Shown one piece after another: positions 36,245 to 45,892 of a stretch of 64,000 nucleotides of DNA. The DNA lies in assembly GCF_035666175.1 (NCBI RefSeq), contig NZ_CP142016.1:868001-932000 (forward strand), written 5' to 3'. Under the pieces are notes generated by a model. That model did no database searches and had not been told where the DNA came from. It worked only from the letters and a program-made list of their open reading frames with translations. The DNA comes from Riemerella anatipestifer (GTDB lineage: Bacteria; Bacteroidota; Bacteroidia; Flavobacteriales; Weeksellaceae). Each line of letters starts with the position of its first letter. The stretch's first letter is position 1. Made by a program: the position numbers and the translations under genes.

Positions 36245-37708
36245 ATGAAATTAAATTTAGCAAGTATAGCATTGGTATTATCGTTTCCTGCTGTTTTAGA
36301 TGCTCAAGTGGCGGTTGATACAATAGGAAATAAGTATCCAAATACTTTTTCTTCGTGGTCATCAAATGTTGTTCCTTTTACGAGAAATGTTAAAAGGTTT
36401 AATGATTGGTCTGTATCGGCAGGTATAGGGATTCCTTTTATTCAATCGGCTGATGTTACCTCAATTAAGAATGGTAATGGTAAGAATTTGTATGGTTACT
36501 CAATGTATCTTAGTGTAGATAGGGCTTTAACTCACGCTTTTGGATTAAATCTTCAGTACGATAGAGGAGAAACAAGGCAGGGGGCATACAGAACAGGAAC
36601 AGGAGGAAAAGGATACGCTGCTAGAACTCAGTATGATGCTATATCCTTGTTAGGAGATATTAATTTTTCTAACTTGTTTAGAAGAATAGATAACCACTCT
36701 AATTATAGATGGGCTATACATGGTTATGCAGGAGTTGGTACATTGGCTTATAGAGCTTATGCTGAGGTTAATGGTGGAGAGCAAACTTTGAAGACTGAGA
36801 TTAAGCCGTTTAAAATTACATCTTTATTCGGGCAAGCTGGAGCAGGAGTTAAGTTTAAGGTTTCTAGGAGAGTGGATCTTGAAAGTAGGCTAATGTATGT
36901 AGTAACGGGAGATGATGAATTTGATGGAGGAGGAGCGCAGTATAGCGAAAGAAATAGAAGAGAGGATCAAGTGTCTGATAATTTCTTCAATGCAACATTA
37001 GGAGTTTCTTATAAGATTGGAAAACACATTTCTCATGTAATGTGGCACGATCCTTATCAAGAGCTTTACGATAAAATAGAGTTAGCATCAGTACCTCCAG
37101 TTGTTGAAGTATGTAAGAGTGGAGATGCTGATAATGATGGCGTTTGTGATGATTGGGATAGACAATTAGATACTCCAGCTGGGGCTAGAGTAGATGGTGC
37201 AGGTGTTGCTTTGGATACAGATTTAGATGGTGTGATAGACTTACATGATAAGTGTGTAACCGTTCCAGGTCCAGTTTCTAATAATGGTTGTCCGGAAGAA
37301 AAGCAAATTGTCCAGCAAAAATTAGAGCAAGAAGATGAGCAAATTGTAGCAATTAACAAAAACTTTGAGGGGATAGAATTTGACCTTAATAGTGATGTAA
37401 TTAGAACTATATCTTTTGATAAGCTAGATAACGCTGTGGCTATAATGAAGACTTTAAGAACTGATAGACAGTACTTAGTAATTGGTGCTACAGATACTAG
37501 AGGATCTGATGCTTATAACCAAAAACTATCTCAAAGAAGAGCTGAGTCTGTTGTGAGATATCTTGTTGGAAAAGGAGTTCCTAGCTATATGTTAACTGCT
37601 GAGGGTAGAGGTAAAAAGGATTTAAAATATCCAGAATGTAATCCTTATACTAAGTGTCCAGAATGGAAAAATGAAGCTAACAGAAGAGTTTACTTTAAAG
37701 CAAAATAA
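36245..37708 (+). CDS. OmpA-family outer membrane protein (second of tandem pair)
   Basis: 487 residues, same architecture as its neighbour: signal peptide (VLDAQ), barrel, thrombospondin-3-like calcium repeats (about 296-355), OmpA domain. The last 200 residues are much more alike between the two than the barrels, where loops differ (GGGAQYSERN versus GGGWDNTSD). This pattern fits tandem duplication followed by divergence of exposed loops. Likely one transcript with the first copy. Confidence 0.9.
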   Translation: MKLNLASIALVLSFPAVLDAQVAVDTIGNKYPNTFSSWSSNVVPFTRNVKRFNDWSVSAGIGIPFIQSADVTSIKNGNGKNLYGYSMYLSVDRALTHAFGLNLQYDRGETRQGAYRTGTGGKGYAARTQYDAISLLGDINFSNLFRRIDNHSNYRWAIHGYAGVGTLAYRAYAEVNGGEQTLKTEIKPFKITSLFGQAGAGVKFKVSRRVDLESRLMYVVTGDDEFDGGGAQYSERNRREDQVSDNFFNATLGVSYKIGKHISHVMWHDPYQELYDKIELASVPPVVEVCKSGDADNDGVCDDWDRQLDTPAGARVDGAGVALDTDLDGVIDLHDKCVTVPGPVSNNGCPEEKQIVQQKLEQEDEQIVAINKNFEGIEFDLNSDVIRTISFDKLDNAVAIMKTLRTDRQYLVIGATDTRGSDAYNQKLSQRRAESVVRYLVGKGVPSYMLTAEGRGKKDLKYPECNPYTKCPEWKNEANRRVYFKAK

Positions 37709-37806
37709 TAGCTGAATTTGCTAATATTAGAAAGCTGTTTCACGATTGTGGAGCAGTTTTTCTTTTTTAATTGTAACTTTGTAAGAATAGAATTAATTAT
37801 ATAAAA

Positions 37807-39828
37807 ATGAATCCACTTTTAAAAGAATTTAATACAAACTACAAATCGATACCTTTTGATTTAATAAAAGAAGCTGACTTTCTACCAGCATTTATTGAGT
37901 TGATAAAATCTACTGAAGAAGAAATAAAAAATATCGCTGACAATAGTGAAGCTCCTAGCTTTGAAAATACTATAGAAGCTATGTCTTATTCTGGAAAACA
38001 GTTAGATGTGGTATCTAATTTATTTTTCAATCTTAATTCAGCTGAGACTAATGATGAGCTACAAAAAATAGCACAAGAGATCTCTCCACTTCTTACAGAA
38101 TTTGCCTCTAAGATTTATCAGAATGACACTCTTTTCCTAAGAGTGAAATCTGTATATGATTCTAGACAAAATTTGGATTTGAAAGAGGAACAAACTATGT
38201 TGCTAGAACAAACCTATAAGGGGTTTGTTCGTAATGGAGCATTGTTAAATGAGGAGAATAAAAAGAAGTTAGAAGCCATCAATAAAGATTTGGCTATAAA
38301 ATCTTTGAAGTTTGGACAAAATGTACTAGCGGCTACTAATACTTATTTTAAACATATTACAGATGTAAATAAGCTGAAAGGAATTCCTAATGATGTTTTA
38401 AATCAATATAAAGAAGAGGCTAAAAGTAGAGGGTTAGAAGGCTATGTAATTACACTGCAATACCCTAGTTATTTACTGTTGATGACCTATGCAGAAGATA
38501 GAGCGTTAAGAAAAGAATTGGCACTAGCTAACGGTAAAAAATCTTTTGATGGAGGAGAATTTGATAATCAAAAACTGATTGAAAAAATTGTCCTTCTAAG
38601 ACAGAAAAAAGCAGAGCTGTTAGGCTATGAAAACTATGCGACCTATATTTTAGAAGAGAGAATGGCTAAGTCTCCAGCAGAGGTTTTTTCTTTTTTAAAT
38701 GAGCTTTTAGAAAAGGCAAAACCTTATGCTTTAAAAGAAATAGAAGAATTAAAAGCTTTAGCCGAAAAAGATAACATCACTGATATTCAAAGCTATGACC
38801 ACGCTTTCTATGCTGAAAAATTAAGGAAGCAAAAATTTGATTTGAGCGATGAGGAACTCAAGCCTTACTTTCAGCTAGATAAAGTGGAACAAGCAGTGTT
38901 TGATTTATCAAAAAAAATATTTGGATTAGAGTTTGAAGAAATTACCGATATTTCAAAGTATCACCCTGAAGTAAAGACTTACAAAGTTACAGAACAAGGC
39001 GAATACAAAGCACTCCTTTATGTGGATTATCACCCAAGAAAAGGCAAGCGAGCGGGAGCGTGGATGACGAGTTATAGAAATCAGTATAAAGAGGGAGGTG
39101 TTAATCATCGTCCGCATATTTCGGTGGTGTGTAACTTTACTAAACCTACGGTTGATACGCCTAGTTTGCTTACTTTTCAAGAGGTTACTACTTTATTCCA
39201 TGAGTTTGGACACGCTTTGCACGGCATTTTAGCTAATACACAATATCCTAATTTGTCTGGAACTTCCGTGAAATGGGATTTTGTAGAGCTACCTTCTCAG
39301 TTTTTAGAAAATTATTGTTACGAGGCAGAGTTTCTTAAGACTTTTGCTAGGCATTATAAAACAGGAGAGGTTTTATCTAACGAAAAGATTGAAAAAATAG
39401 CTCAATCTAAAAACTTTATGGAAGGTTATCAGACGCTTAGGCAGTTAGGTTTTGGATTGTTGGATATGCATTATCATACAACTCATTTTTCGGACGAGGA
39501 AAAGTTGAAAATAAAAGACTTTGAAGATAAAGTAATGGCGGTTACTCAGCTTTATCCAATTCATTCCGAAACAGTAGTAAGCCCTAGCTTCTCTCATATT
39601 TTTCAAGGAGGTTATGCAGCGGGTTATTATTCTTACAAATGGGCAGAAGTTTTAGATGCAGATGCGTTTCAGTATTTTAAAGAGAATGGGATTTTTAATC
39701 AAGAGATAGCTGAAAAATACAAACAACTTTTATCCAGTGGAGGTACTATAGACCCTATGGTTCTATATAAAAACTTTAGAGGAAGGGAACCTAAAGTTGA
39801 AAGTTTACTAACACGGGCTTTTGGATAA
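37807..39828 (+). CDS. M3-family zinc metallopeptidase (peptidyl-dipeptidase Dcp-like)
   Basis: 673 residues, normal for the family. Zinc site HEFGHALHG (His465, Glu466, His469) with the third ligand Glu downstream in the helix ELPSQFLENYCYE. The helical N-terminal half is typical of the Dcp/oligopeptidase A fold. No signal peptide, so probably cytoplasmic oligopeptide degradation. Confidence 0.92.
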   Translation: MNPLLKEFNTNYKSIPFDLIKEADFLPAFIELIKSTEEEIKNIADNSEAPSFENTIEAMSYSGKQLDVVSNLFFNLNSAETNDELQKIAQEISPLLTEFASKIYQNDTLFLRVKSVYDSRQNLDLKEEQTMLLEQTYKGFVRNGALLNEENKKKLEAINKDLAIKSLKFGQNVLAATNTYFKHITDVNKLKGIPNDVLNQYKEEAKSRGLEGYVITLQYPSYLLLMTYAEDRALRKELALANGKKSFDGGEFDNQKLIEKIVLLRQKKAELLGYENYATYILEERMAKSPAEVFSFLNELLEKAKPYALKEIEELKALAEKDNITDIQSYDHAFYAEKLRKQKFDLSDEELKPYFQLDKVEQAVFDLSKKIFGLEFEEITDISKYHPEVKTYKVTEQGEYKALLYVDYHPRKGKRAGAWMTSYRNQYKEGGVNHRPHISVVCNFTKPTVDTPSLLTFQEVTTLFHEFGHALHGILANTQYPNLSGTSVKWDFVELPSQFLENYCYEAEFLKTFARHYKTGEVLSNEKIEKIAQSKNFMEGYQTLRQLGFGLLDMHYHTTHFSDEEKLKIKDFEDKVMAVTQLYPIHSETVVSPSFSHIFQGGYAAGYYSYKWAEVLDADAFQYFKENGIFNQEIAEKYKQLLSSGGTIDPMVLYKNFRGREPKVESLLTRAFG

Positions 39829-39841
39829 AAATAAGATAAAA

Positions 39842-39871
39842 AGAGGCTGCCAAAATTTTAGGGCAGCCTCT
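39842..39871. terminator. Shared terminator between the M3 peptidase and the TonB receptor
   Basis: Stem AGAGGCTGCC/GGCAGCCTCT, 10-nt loop, T-rich on the + side and A-rich upstream, so usable on both strands by the convergent genes. Confidence 0.75.
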
Positions 39872-39898
39872 CTTACTATGAAAAAACTATTTTTTTAA

Positions 39899-40819
39899 TT
39901 AAAAATCTAGTGTGATAGAGAATCTAGCTAAAGCACCTACAATAGATCTTGCAAAGATAATATCACCATCTTTTTTATTACCGAAAGTACCATCACCTTC
40001 TGTAAGTCCTATATTGTTAGTTATATTAGTAGCGTCTAGAGCAAATCTAATATTCTTAATTTGATAGGAAGCACCAGCATCAAGAACTCCGAATCCTTTC
40101 AATACAAATGTATTTCCTTCGTCGTTATATTTTGTTCCGTAGCGAGAATATCTAGCGTAAACATTAAGCCCTTTAGTAATATCATAAGAAGGTCTTATAG
40201 AGAAGAATGTTTTAGGGATTCTTCTAGCCTGATTTCCTACATAAGACGCATTAGATGCGAATTTAGTATATTCTGGTTTTTGAAATGTAGCATTGGCAGA
40301 AACCGAAAAATTATGATATCTGTATTGAGCTTCTAGTTCTAGCCCTAAGTTTCTAACATCAGCAAGTAACGCTTCAGATTTACCCCCAGCTACAATGTCT
40401 CCGTAGAAAATGTTTTTCAAATTCATTAGGAATGCACTACCATATAGGGCAAAGTTATGGCTAATTTGTCCAGTGTATCCTAGTTCACTTTGGTTAACGG
40501 TAGTAGGCTTTATTAGAGAAAGGTTTTTATTAGCGTTATCATAGAAAGCCTCTTCAATAGGAGCTCTAAACCCATGGCTTTGTCTAAAATATACAGCCAT
40601 CTTATTATTGATTTTGTAATTCAAGGCGGCAGTGTAGCCTACTTTATTTAAATTATATGACCAATAAGTAAACGGAGCTCCTTGTATAGTAGTTACTTTA
40701 TCATCAGCTGTGCTATTTGGTAATACACCTAAGTTTTCTGATGAAAATCTAGCGTTGTCTCTATAGCCCTTGTACTTATTGATGTCATATCTAACACCTA
40801 CATTGACATTGAACTTATC
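39899..40819 (-). pseudogene. TonB-dependent receptor, C-terminal part (interrupted by IS1-family element)
   Basis: The end of the beta-barrel, including DKFNVNVGVRYDINKYKG at the IS junction and YFRQSHGFRAPIEEAFYD. It finishes ALARFSITLDF with the terminal aromatic residue expected for an outer membrane barrel. The 8-base target copy AACTTATC (40812-40819) matches 41549-41556, and removing the IS restores the frame as EINDK|FNVNV. The rejoined receptor is about 798 residues. Confidence 0.9.
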
Positions 40820-41548
40820 GGTATTGTTAAATTATTATATTCAATTCATTATTTAGTTTCAAGAACAAAAGTTTTAAAGAATTTTCCAACATTGTTTTTG
40901 ACTTAGAGTAACACTTTGTTTTTCTTTTAAATCTCGCCAAATAATGCCTTATTCTACTGTTATATCCCTCCACTGTAAAGGTTTCTGCTTTGGAGGTTAC
41001 GTGTCTTTCACTGGGTATCAGCTCTGAATAACTTTTCCAATAATCACTACAAAAAACATTTATATTTCTGTTTTTCAATTGCTCCCAAAGTTTTAAGAAG
41101 GTTTTTGTGTCCCGTTTGTCACTAATAAAACTGATGAACCTTTTTCTAAGTCTATCAACAGCAATCCAGCTCCAACAGTAGTTTTTTTATGCTGTACATA
41201 GCTGTGAATCTCATCTAATTCCACTATTTCAATAGGAACTTCATTTTTTGGAAGCTCTACAGATTCTCCCCATTTCTTAACCCATTGATAAACTGTTCCA
41301 TAGCTAATATTTAATAGCCTCCCAATGGCTCGAAAGCCTAACCCTTCTAGATACATTTCTAAAGCAAGACGCTTTTGTTCTAGTGTTTTTACATCTGATT
41401 TTTTCTCAACACTGAAAAAATAGCCACAATCTTTACATTTATATCGCTGTCGCTCTCTGGCAAAGCCTGCTTTAATCTTATTGGATGATTGACATTTGGT
41501 ACATTTCATTAGGCTAAATTATAAAAAATATATCAGATTAACAATGCC
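40820..41548 (-). mobile_element. IS1-family insertion sequence
   Basis: 729 bp. Ends GGTATTGTTAA (left) and TTAACAATGCC (right) form imperfect inverted repeats. 8-bp target duplication AACTTATC. Single copy in the window, inserted in a TonB-dependent receptor. Confidence 0.9.
40827..41509 (-). CDS. IS1-family transposase InsAB', needs -1 frameshift
   Basis: The first frame (41509 down) begins MKCTKCQSSNKIKAGFARER, the InsA-type zinc finger and HTH, and passes through VELDEIHSYVQHKK. At the A7 run (T7 on +, 41182-41188) a -1 shift continues as NYCWSWIAVDRLRKRF and on to the catalytic region FCSDYWKSYSELIP...YNSRIRHYLARFKRKT, ending near 40827. IS1 elements make the active InsAB' fusion by -1 slippage at such an A run, so this is expected biology, not decay. 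Confidence 0.85.
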
Positions 41549-43032
41549 AACTTATCGTTTATCTCTATATCAGCATTAGCAAAAAAAGCATTTACGTTTC
41601 CTGTAAGTCCAGCTTGTCTTTCTAACCAAGTGATTTGGGAAACACCGTTGTAAGTATAGTTGGTGCCTGTGGAAGTGTCTTGTAAGTTAACTAGCCTTGG
41701 CTTATCTGAAGCTGTAACAAGGAAGCTATTCCAATTCCAGTAGTGGTCAGATGACCAGTTGGAGTAATAATGTCCTACATTTAATTTTACCTTATCTAAA
41801 TCTATATTGAAATTAAGATTATTGGCTAAATTTTGCATGTTTTTTCTTATAAACCAAAGGTCAGCTCTTTTAAGCTTTTCGTTAGGATCTAGAACACCTC
41901 CACCATTTACATAAGTAAAGAAAGCGTTTGCTCTGTCAATATTTAAGTTATCAGAGTATTCATTTTGAGAAACAATAGAGCCCATCCAAGAAGGTGCAAA
42001 AATAGCATTGTAATCCTGATTAATTGATGTGAACTTCATGTTATTATGAACAGTAACAACATCGGATAATTTATATTTGAGCTCTGTACCTATAGCGTGA
42101 GAGACAGGGTGTACTCCATTTCTTAAATCAGTTTCAAAAAAGCCTCCACCATACTGGGGTACTCTAATTTGTGCCATTTCCATAGAAGCGAAAGTACCGT
42201 AGTTAGGATCGAAGCCAGGGTAAGCTTTTACACTGTTTCCATTTTTAATAAAGGGAGTTACTTGGTAGAACATTGCTCTGTCATTAAGATATTTGTAATA
42301 TACTCTAGCGTAACCTTTATCAAATTTGTAAGTAAGGTTTAGTTTAATTTGTCCACCTCTGTTGGCTTTAAATCTAGGAGACCTCATCCCGTTATCCTCC
42401 CTATAAAAACCTCCAGCGTTAAAGAATAATTTATCTTGAACTAAAGCACCACCAATATTAAAATCAGTTCTGAATAATCCAAATGTACTTGTAGATAATT
42501 TTAAGGTTCCTTTAGTATCATTTTGTCCTGTTTTGGAAATGAAGTTAACAATACCACCAGGAGCACCTGATGCGAATACAGACGCTGTACCACCTCTAAC
42601 AGCTTCTACACCTTGTAGGGTAAGGTCTAACCTTTGAAAGTTATCAATATTGGCAAATTGTAATGCCCCGTCTTCAAATATAGGAAGCCCGTCTTCTTGA
42701 ATTTGAACATATTCATAAGCTCCTGCGGAAGGGATACCTCTTGCGAAAAGGTTGTTTCCAACCTCACCCCCTGAGTTTTCGGCTAAAAACCCTGGCACAT
42801 ATTGTAATATGTCTGCTGTAGATTGAGGAGCTTTCTGTTGAATGTCTTTTGCTTTCATTGTTGTGATAGCAATACTAGACTCAATTCTTTTCTTAGGGTT
42901 GGCACTCCCTGTAATAATTACTTCTTCAACATTATTTACTTTAACAGAATCTTTCTGTGTAGTTTGAGCAAAGGTATTGTTGAAGTAAAAAGTAGCAACA
43001 CCTGCTAGTAGTAAAAAGGATTTTCTTTTCAT
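41549..43032 (-). pseudogene. TonB-dependent receptor, N-terminal part
   Basis: Signal peptide MKRKSFLLLAGVATFYFNN..FAQ, TonB-box region (VEEVIITG), plug domain (residues about 50-165: STADILQYVPGF, FARGIPSAG, GVEAVRGGTASVFASGAPGGIVNF) and the first barrel strands. Broken by the IS1-family element after EINDK. The start lies 10 bases after the trehalase remnant on the same strand, suggesting a shared operon and a sugar substrate. Ligand cannot be read from sequence. Confidence 0.9.
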
Positions 43033-43042
43033 ATCAAAAAAA

Positions 43043-43373
43043 TTATAGGTTAAATATTTTTTTCATTTTAATATAAATGGCATTAGTCCAACCAAAACCA
43101 TCTTGATTTGGATACTCTCCGCCTGTAGCTATATTTTCGGTATTTATAGCATCGTATTTTTCCATTAGTTTTCCAGTTTTTTTATAAGTACTCTCTACAT
43201 TAGAGCACCACTTTTGGGCTATTTCTTTAGCTGTTTGGTGATAACCGTAGTTCATTAAGCCTTTGCAAGCTATCCATTGTAGAGGAGCCCAAGCGTTTGG
43301 GGAATCCCATTGTTGACCGCTATTGTTGGTAGTGGTAACTAGCCCTCCTTTGTATAAAAATTTATTTTCTATA
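43043..43373 (-). pseudogene. Trehalase (GH37), C-terminal remnant
   Basis: After the IS copy E boundary, the frame reads FLYKGGLVTTTNNSGQQWDS, PNAWAPLQWIACKGLMNYG and later GGEYPNQDGFGWTNAIY. QWDxPNxWAPLQ and GFGWTN are GH37 trehalase signatures. Only the last 110 or so residues remain; the catalytic Asp of the earlier region is missing. Trehalase hydrolyses trehalose to glucose. Confidence 0.85.
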
Positions 43374-44353
43374 ACTCGTTGTGCATTTTAAATAATACTG
43401 ATTTTTAGATGATTTAATTTTCTTTGGAAGATAAATTTATTGATATATTGAATAACCGTTGCGGCGGTTATTTTACTGATTATCCTTGTTTTAAAGCCTT
43501 CAAAAGTTTTAGCATAGTTTCTTTTAATCATAAATTGGTCGCAAAGTTGAGAGAAAAATGTCTCAATTCGTTTTCGCTTTTTCTTGTACAATGAAAATTG
43601 AGGAATATAATCTTTCTGATTACTTCTCATTGGTGTATCTAATTTAATATTAGCATAGTTAAATAAATCTATTTGAACTTTTGCTGATAAATAGCCTCTA
43701 TCTCCAATTAAAGTACAGTTTCGCATTTGCTCACCAATATCTTTTAAATAGTGGATGTCGTGAACGGATGCAGGGCTTATATCAAAATTCTTAATCACAC
43801 CATTTAAAGAACATACTGCGTGTAGTTTATAGCCATAGAAATATAATTTCTGTGAAGCACAATAACCATATGTTGGTGAAGAATAGGATTGCTCTTTACA
43901 AATTTTTGAACGAGTAGAACGAGCATTTTCACAAACTTTCATTGGCATGCTATCAACGATAAAAATATCTTCAAACTCATTGAACTCCATCGAAATACGC
44001 TGTCTAATTTGCTCTGTTTGTAGGGATAGTCTTCGTTTTCGCTTATTGTAAACACTTCTTTCAATTTTGTTTATCAGAGAGTTTGGCAATTTTCTAAATA
44101 ACTGTAATTCGCTATCAATACTCAAGTATTCAGCAGTAATATTAAGACTTATGACTTCTAAATCGCTCATTTTAGGTGTTCTTCTCTGATAACTAATCAG
44201 TTGATTTTCTGAAAAAAGTCCTAAAACTTCCAAAATTCTTTCATATATTTGCTCTAAGTTGTTCATTTATATCGTTTTATAGCAAAAACAATATACTGAT
44301 TTTCAGTCTAATAAACAACTCTTGTTTTTTTCATTTCATAATGCACAACGGGT
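43374..44353 (-). mobile_element. ISRa1-type IS982 element (copy E), no target duplication
   Basis: 980 bp, reverse. The left flank ends TTTTCTATA (trehalase) and the right flank begins TTATAAATTTC (DUF262 gene). Different genes on the two sides and no match show rearrangement. Confidence 0.93.
43388..44266 (-). CDS. IS982-family transposase (copy E)
   Basis: Intact 292 residues. Variant residues Leu4, Leu56, Tyr251: the lineage otherwise seen in the forward copies B, G and H, although this copy is in reverse orientation. Confidence 0.95.
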   Translation of the reverse strand: MNNLEQIYERILEVLGLFSENQLISYQRRTPKMSDLEVISLNITAEYLSIDSELQLFRKLPNSLINKIERSVYNKRKRRLSLQTEQIRQRISMEFNEFEDIFIVDSMPMKVCENARSTRSKICKEQSYSSPTYGYCASQKLYFYGYKLHAVCSLNGVIKNFDISPASVHDIHYLKDIGEQMRNCTLIGDRGYLSAKVQIDLFNYANIKLDTPMRSNQKDYIPQFSLYKKKRKRIETFFSQLCDQFMIKRNYAKTFEGFKTRIISKITAATVIQYINKFIFQRKLNHLKISII

Positions 44354-45366
44354 TTATAAATTTCATTTTTGTAAATATTTATAAATTTTTTGAAGTCAGC
44401 TATAATTTCATTTGCATCTCCATCTTTAAATTTTTCTTGCAATTCATCCACCAAAGATAGTTTTGGATTGGAAGCCAAAAGCATATATTCATAAATAATA
44501 AACATATCGTTAAGACTTGTTCCTTCCAAATCTTTTATGGTTTGCTCGCAATAACGCCAATCTGCCATAAATTGCTTTTCTTTTTCGTCTCTTAATTCCT
44601 TATCTGCATCTTCTTCTCCAGCGTATTTTTTTAGAATTTTTTCTAATAAATAACTCTTGATGAGGTCGGCAGAAGTTAAATCCATTCCTCTATCATTGAG
44701 AATTTGGAACAATTTAATTGCAAATTCTCTTGTAGAGCAATCAATGCGAATAAGTATCACTTGATTGAAAATATAGTTTAGAAAATCTCCTGCTTCCTGT
44801 TCAGAAATATTTTTAATTTTTTCCTTAAAAATCAAATATGTGTTGATGAACTTAAATTTTGGCTCTTCATCATTTTTTATATCCTTTTTAAAGGGTTTTT
44901 TCTTTGCATCTATGTTTTCCTTATTGTGAATGATTAGGCTCTCAAAATCACTTCTATGCTGTTCGTGAGTGAATAATTTCAAGCGTTCAGATTTCCTGTT
45001 GTAAAAAATAGAATTTTCTAAAACGGTTATATCTACATTGTTTAAATCTTCATCAGAACCATTTCCATTTATCTTAGGATATGTATTTCTAAATGCACAA
45101 AATAAAATCATCAAGGTTGTAAGCCTTTGTTGTCCATCTACCACATCATGATACGATGATTTTTCTCTTGGCAATGCGGTAATAATAGAGCCTAAAAAAT
45201 AATTTTTTTCTCCATTTTCAAAGGCTTCCCACATATCTTGCCAAAGTTTCTCTACTTGCTCATCCTCCCACTTGTAAGGACGTTGATAGGTTGGGATTTT
45301 ATAGAGTGATTTTACGTCTCCAAATAATTCTTTTATTGATAGGCTAAGAGGTTTAAATGTTTCCAT
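44354..45366 (-). pseudogene. DUF262/DUF1524 (GmrSD-like) nuclease, N-terminal part
   Basis: About 337 codons from ATG 45366. The DUF262 (ParB/Srx-like) domain shows IPTYQRPYKWEDEQ and the hallmark DGQQRLTTL, with FQILNDRGMDLTSADLIKS after it. It breaks at ...FINIYKNEIY at the IS copy E edge. The apparent last residues ([12 protein letters not shown]) are IS sequence. The matching C-terminal part is at 21423-22197, 23 kb away on the opposite strand. The N-half flank ends TTTATAA and the C-half begins TTTATAA. Confidence 0.88.
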
Positions 45367-45372
45367 ATTTTT

Positions 45373-45892
45373 TTATTTAATTTCCCAGTCAATATTTAAT
45401 GGCGTTTCTTTCGAGATTTCTTTAAAATCATTTAAAATTTCTTTCCATTCTTTTACTCGATTCTCATCTTCTCTCATGCCATCATAAGTTATTGCTACAT
45501 TTATAAAATGCGCAATAGCCCTTTTGACATTGTTGTATTCGTTAGGATAGTTTTCTATGCCATCATTTTCTACAAATGATTTTAAGTGTTTTTAAATAAT
45601 TGATAAAATAATCAACTATATTTTTGTTCAAGCCGGATTCATTATATTTTTTAATTGAATGAATACCTATTCTACAAAAATCAGGAAAAGTTCCAAAGTC
45701 ATAATTACTATGTAATTTTTTGTTTTTTAAAGCTTCAAATAAATAGTTCCCTAAATTTTTCAGAATAACTCTTATGTCTTCTTCTTTCAAAGATTCTTTT
45801 TCAATAATTCTTTCAATCAAATGCTTATGAACTTTATAACAATCAAGAGTATCTTTATACAACCCTTTTTCTAAGGCAATAGACGAATAATA
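45373..45892 (-). pseudogene. Unrecognised protein upstream of the DUF262 gene, truncated and frameshifted
   Basis: Reading out of IS copy F: YYSSIALEKGLYKDTLDCYK... to DYFINYLKTLK. There a one-base slip in the A-rich stretch near 45590 breaks the frame. The other frame continues SFVENDGIENYPNEYNNVKR to NIDWEIK and stops at 45373, 6 bases before the DUF262 ATG. The N-terminus is lost at the IS. I do not recognise the family: helical, mixed charge, no signal peptide. Its tight spacing suggests it worked with the DUF262 nuclease. Confidence 0.7.

Noticed and set aside
41093-41509. Frameshift in the IS1-family transposase as decay
   Set aside because: The shift lies at an A7 run typical of programmed -1 frameshifting in IS1, and the inverted repeats and target duplication are intact.
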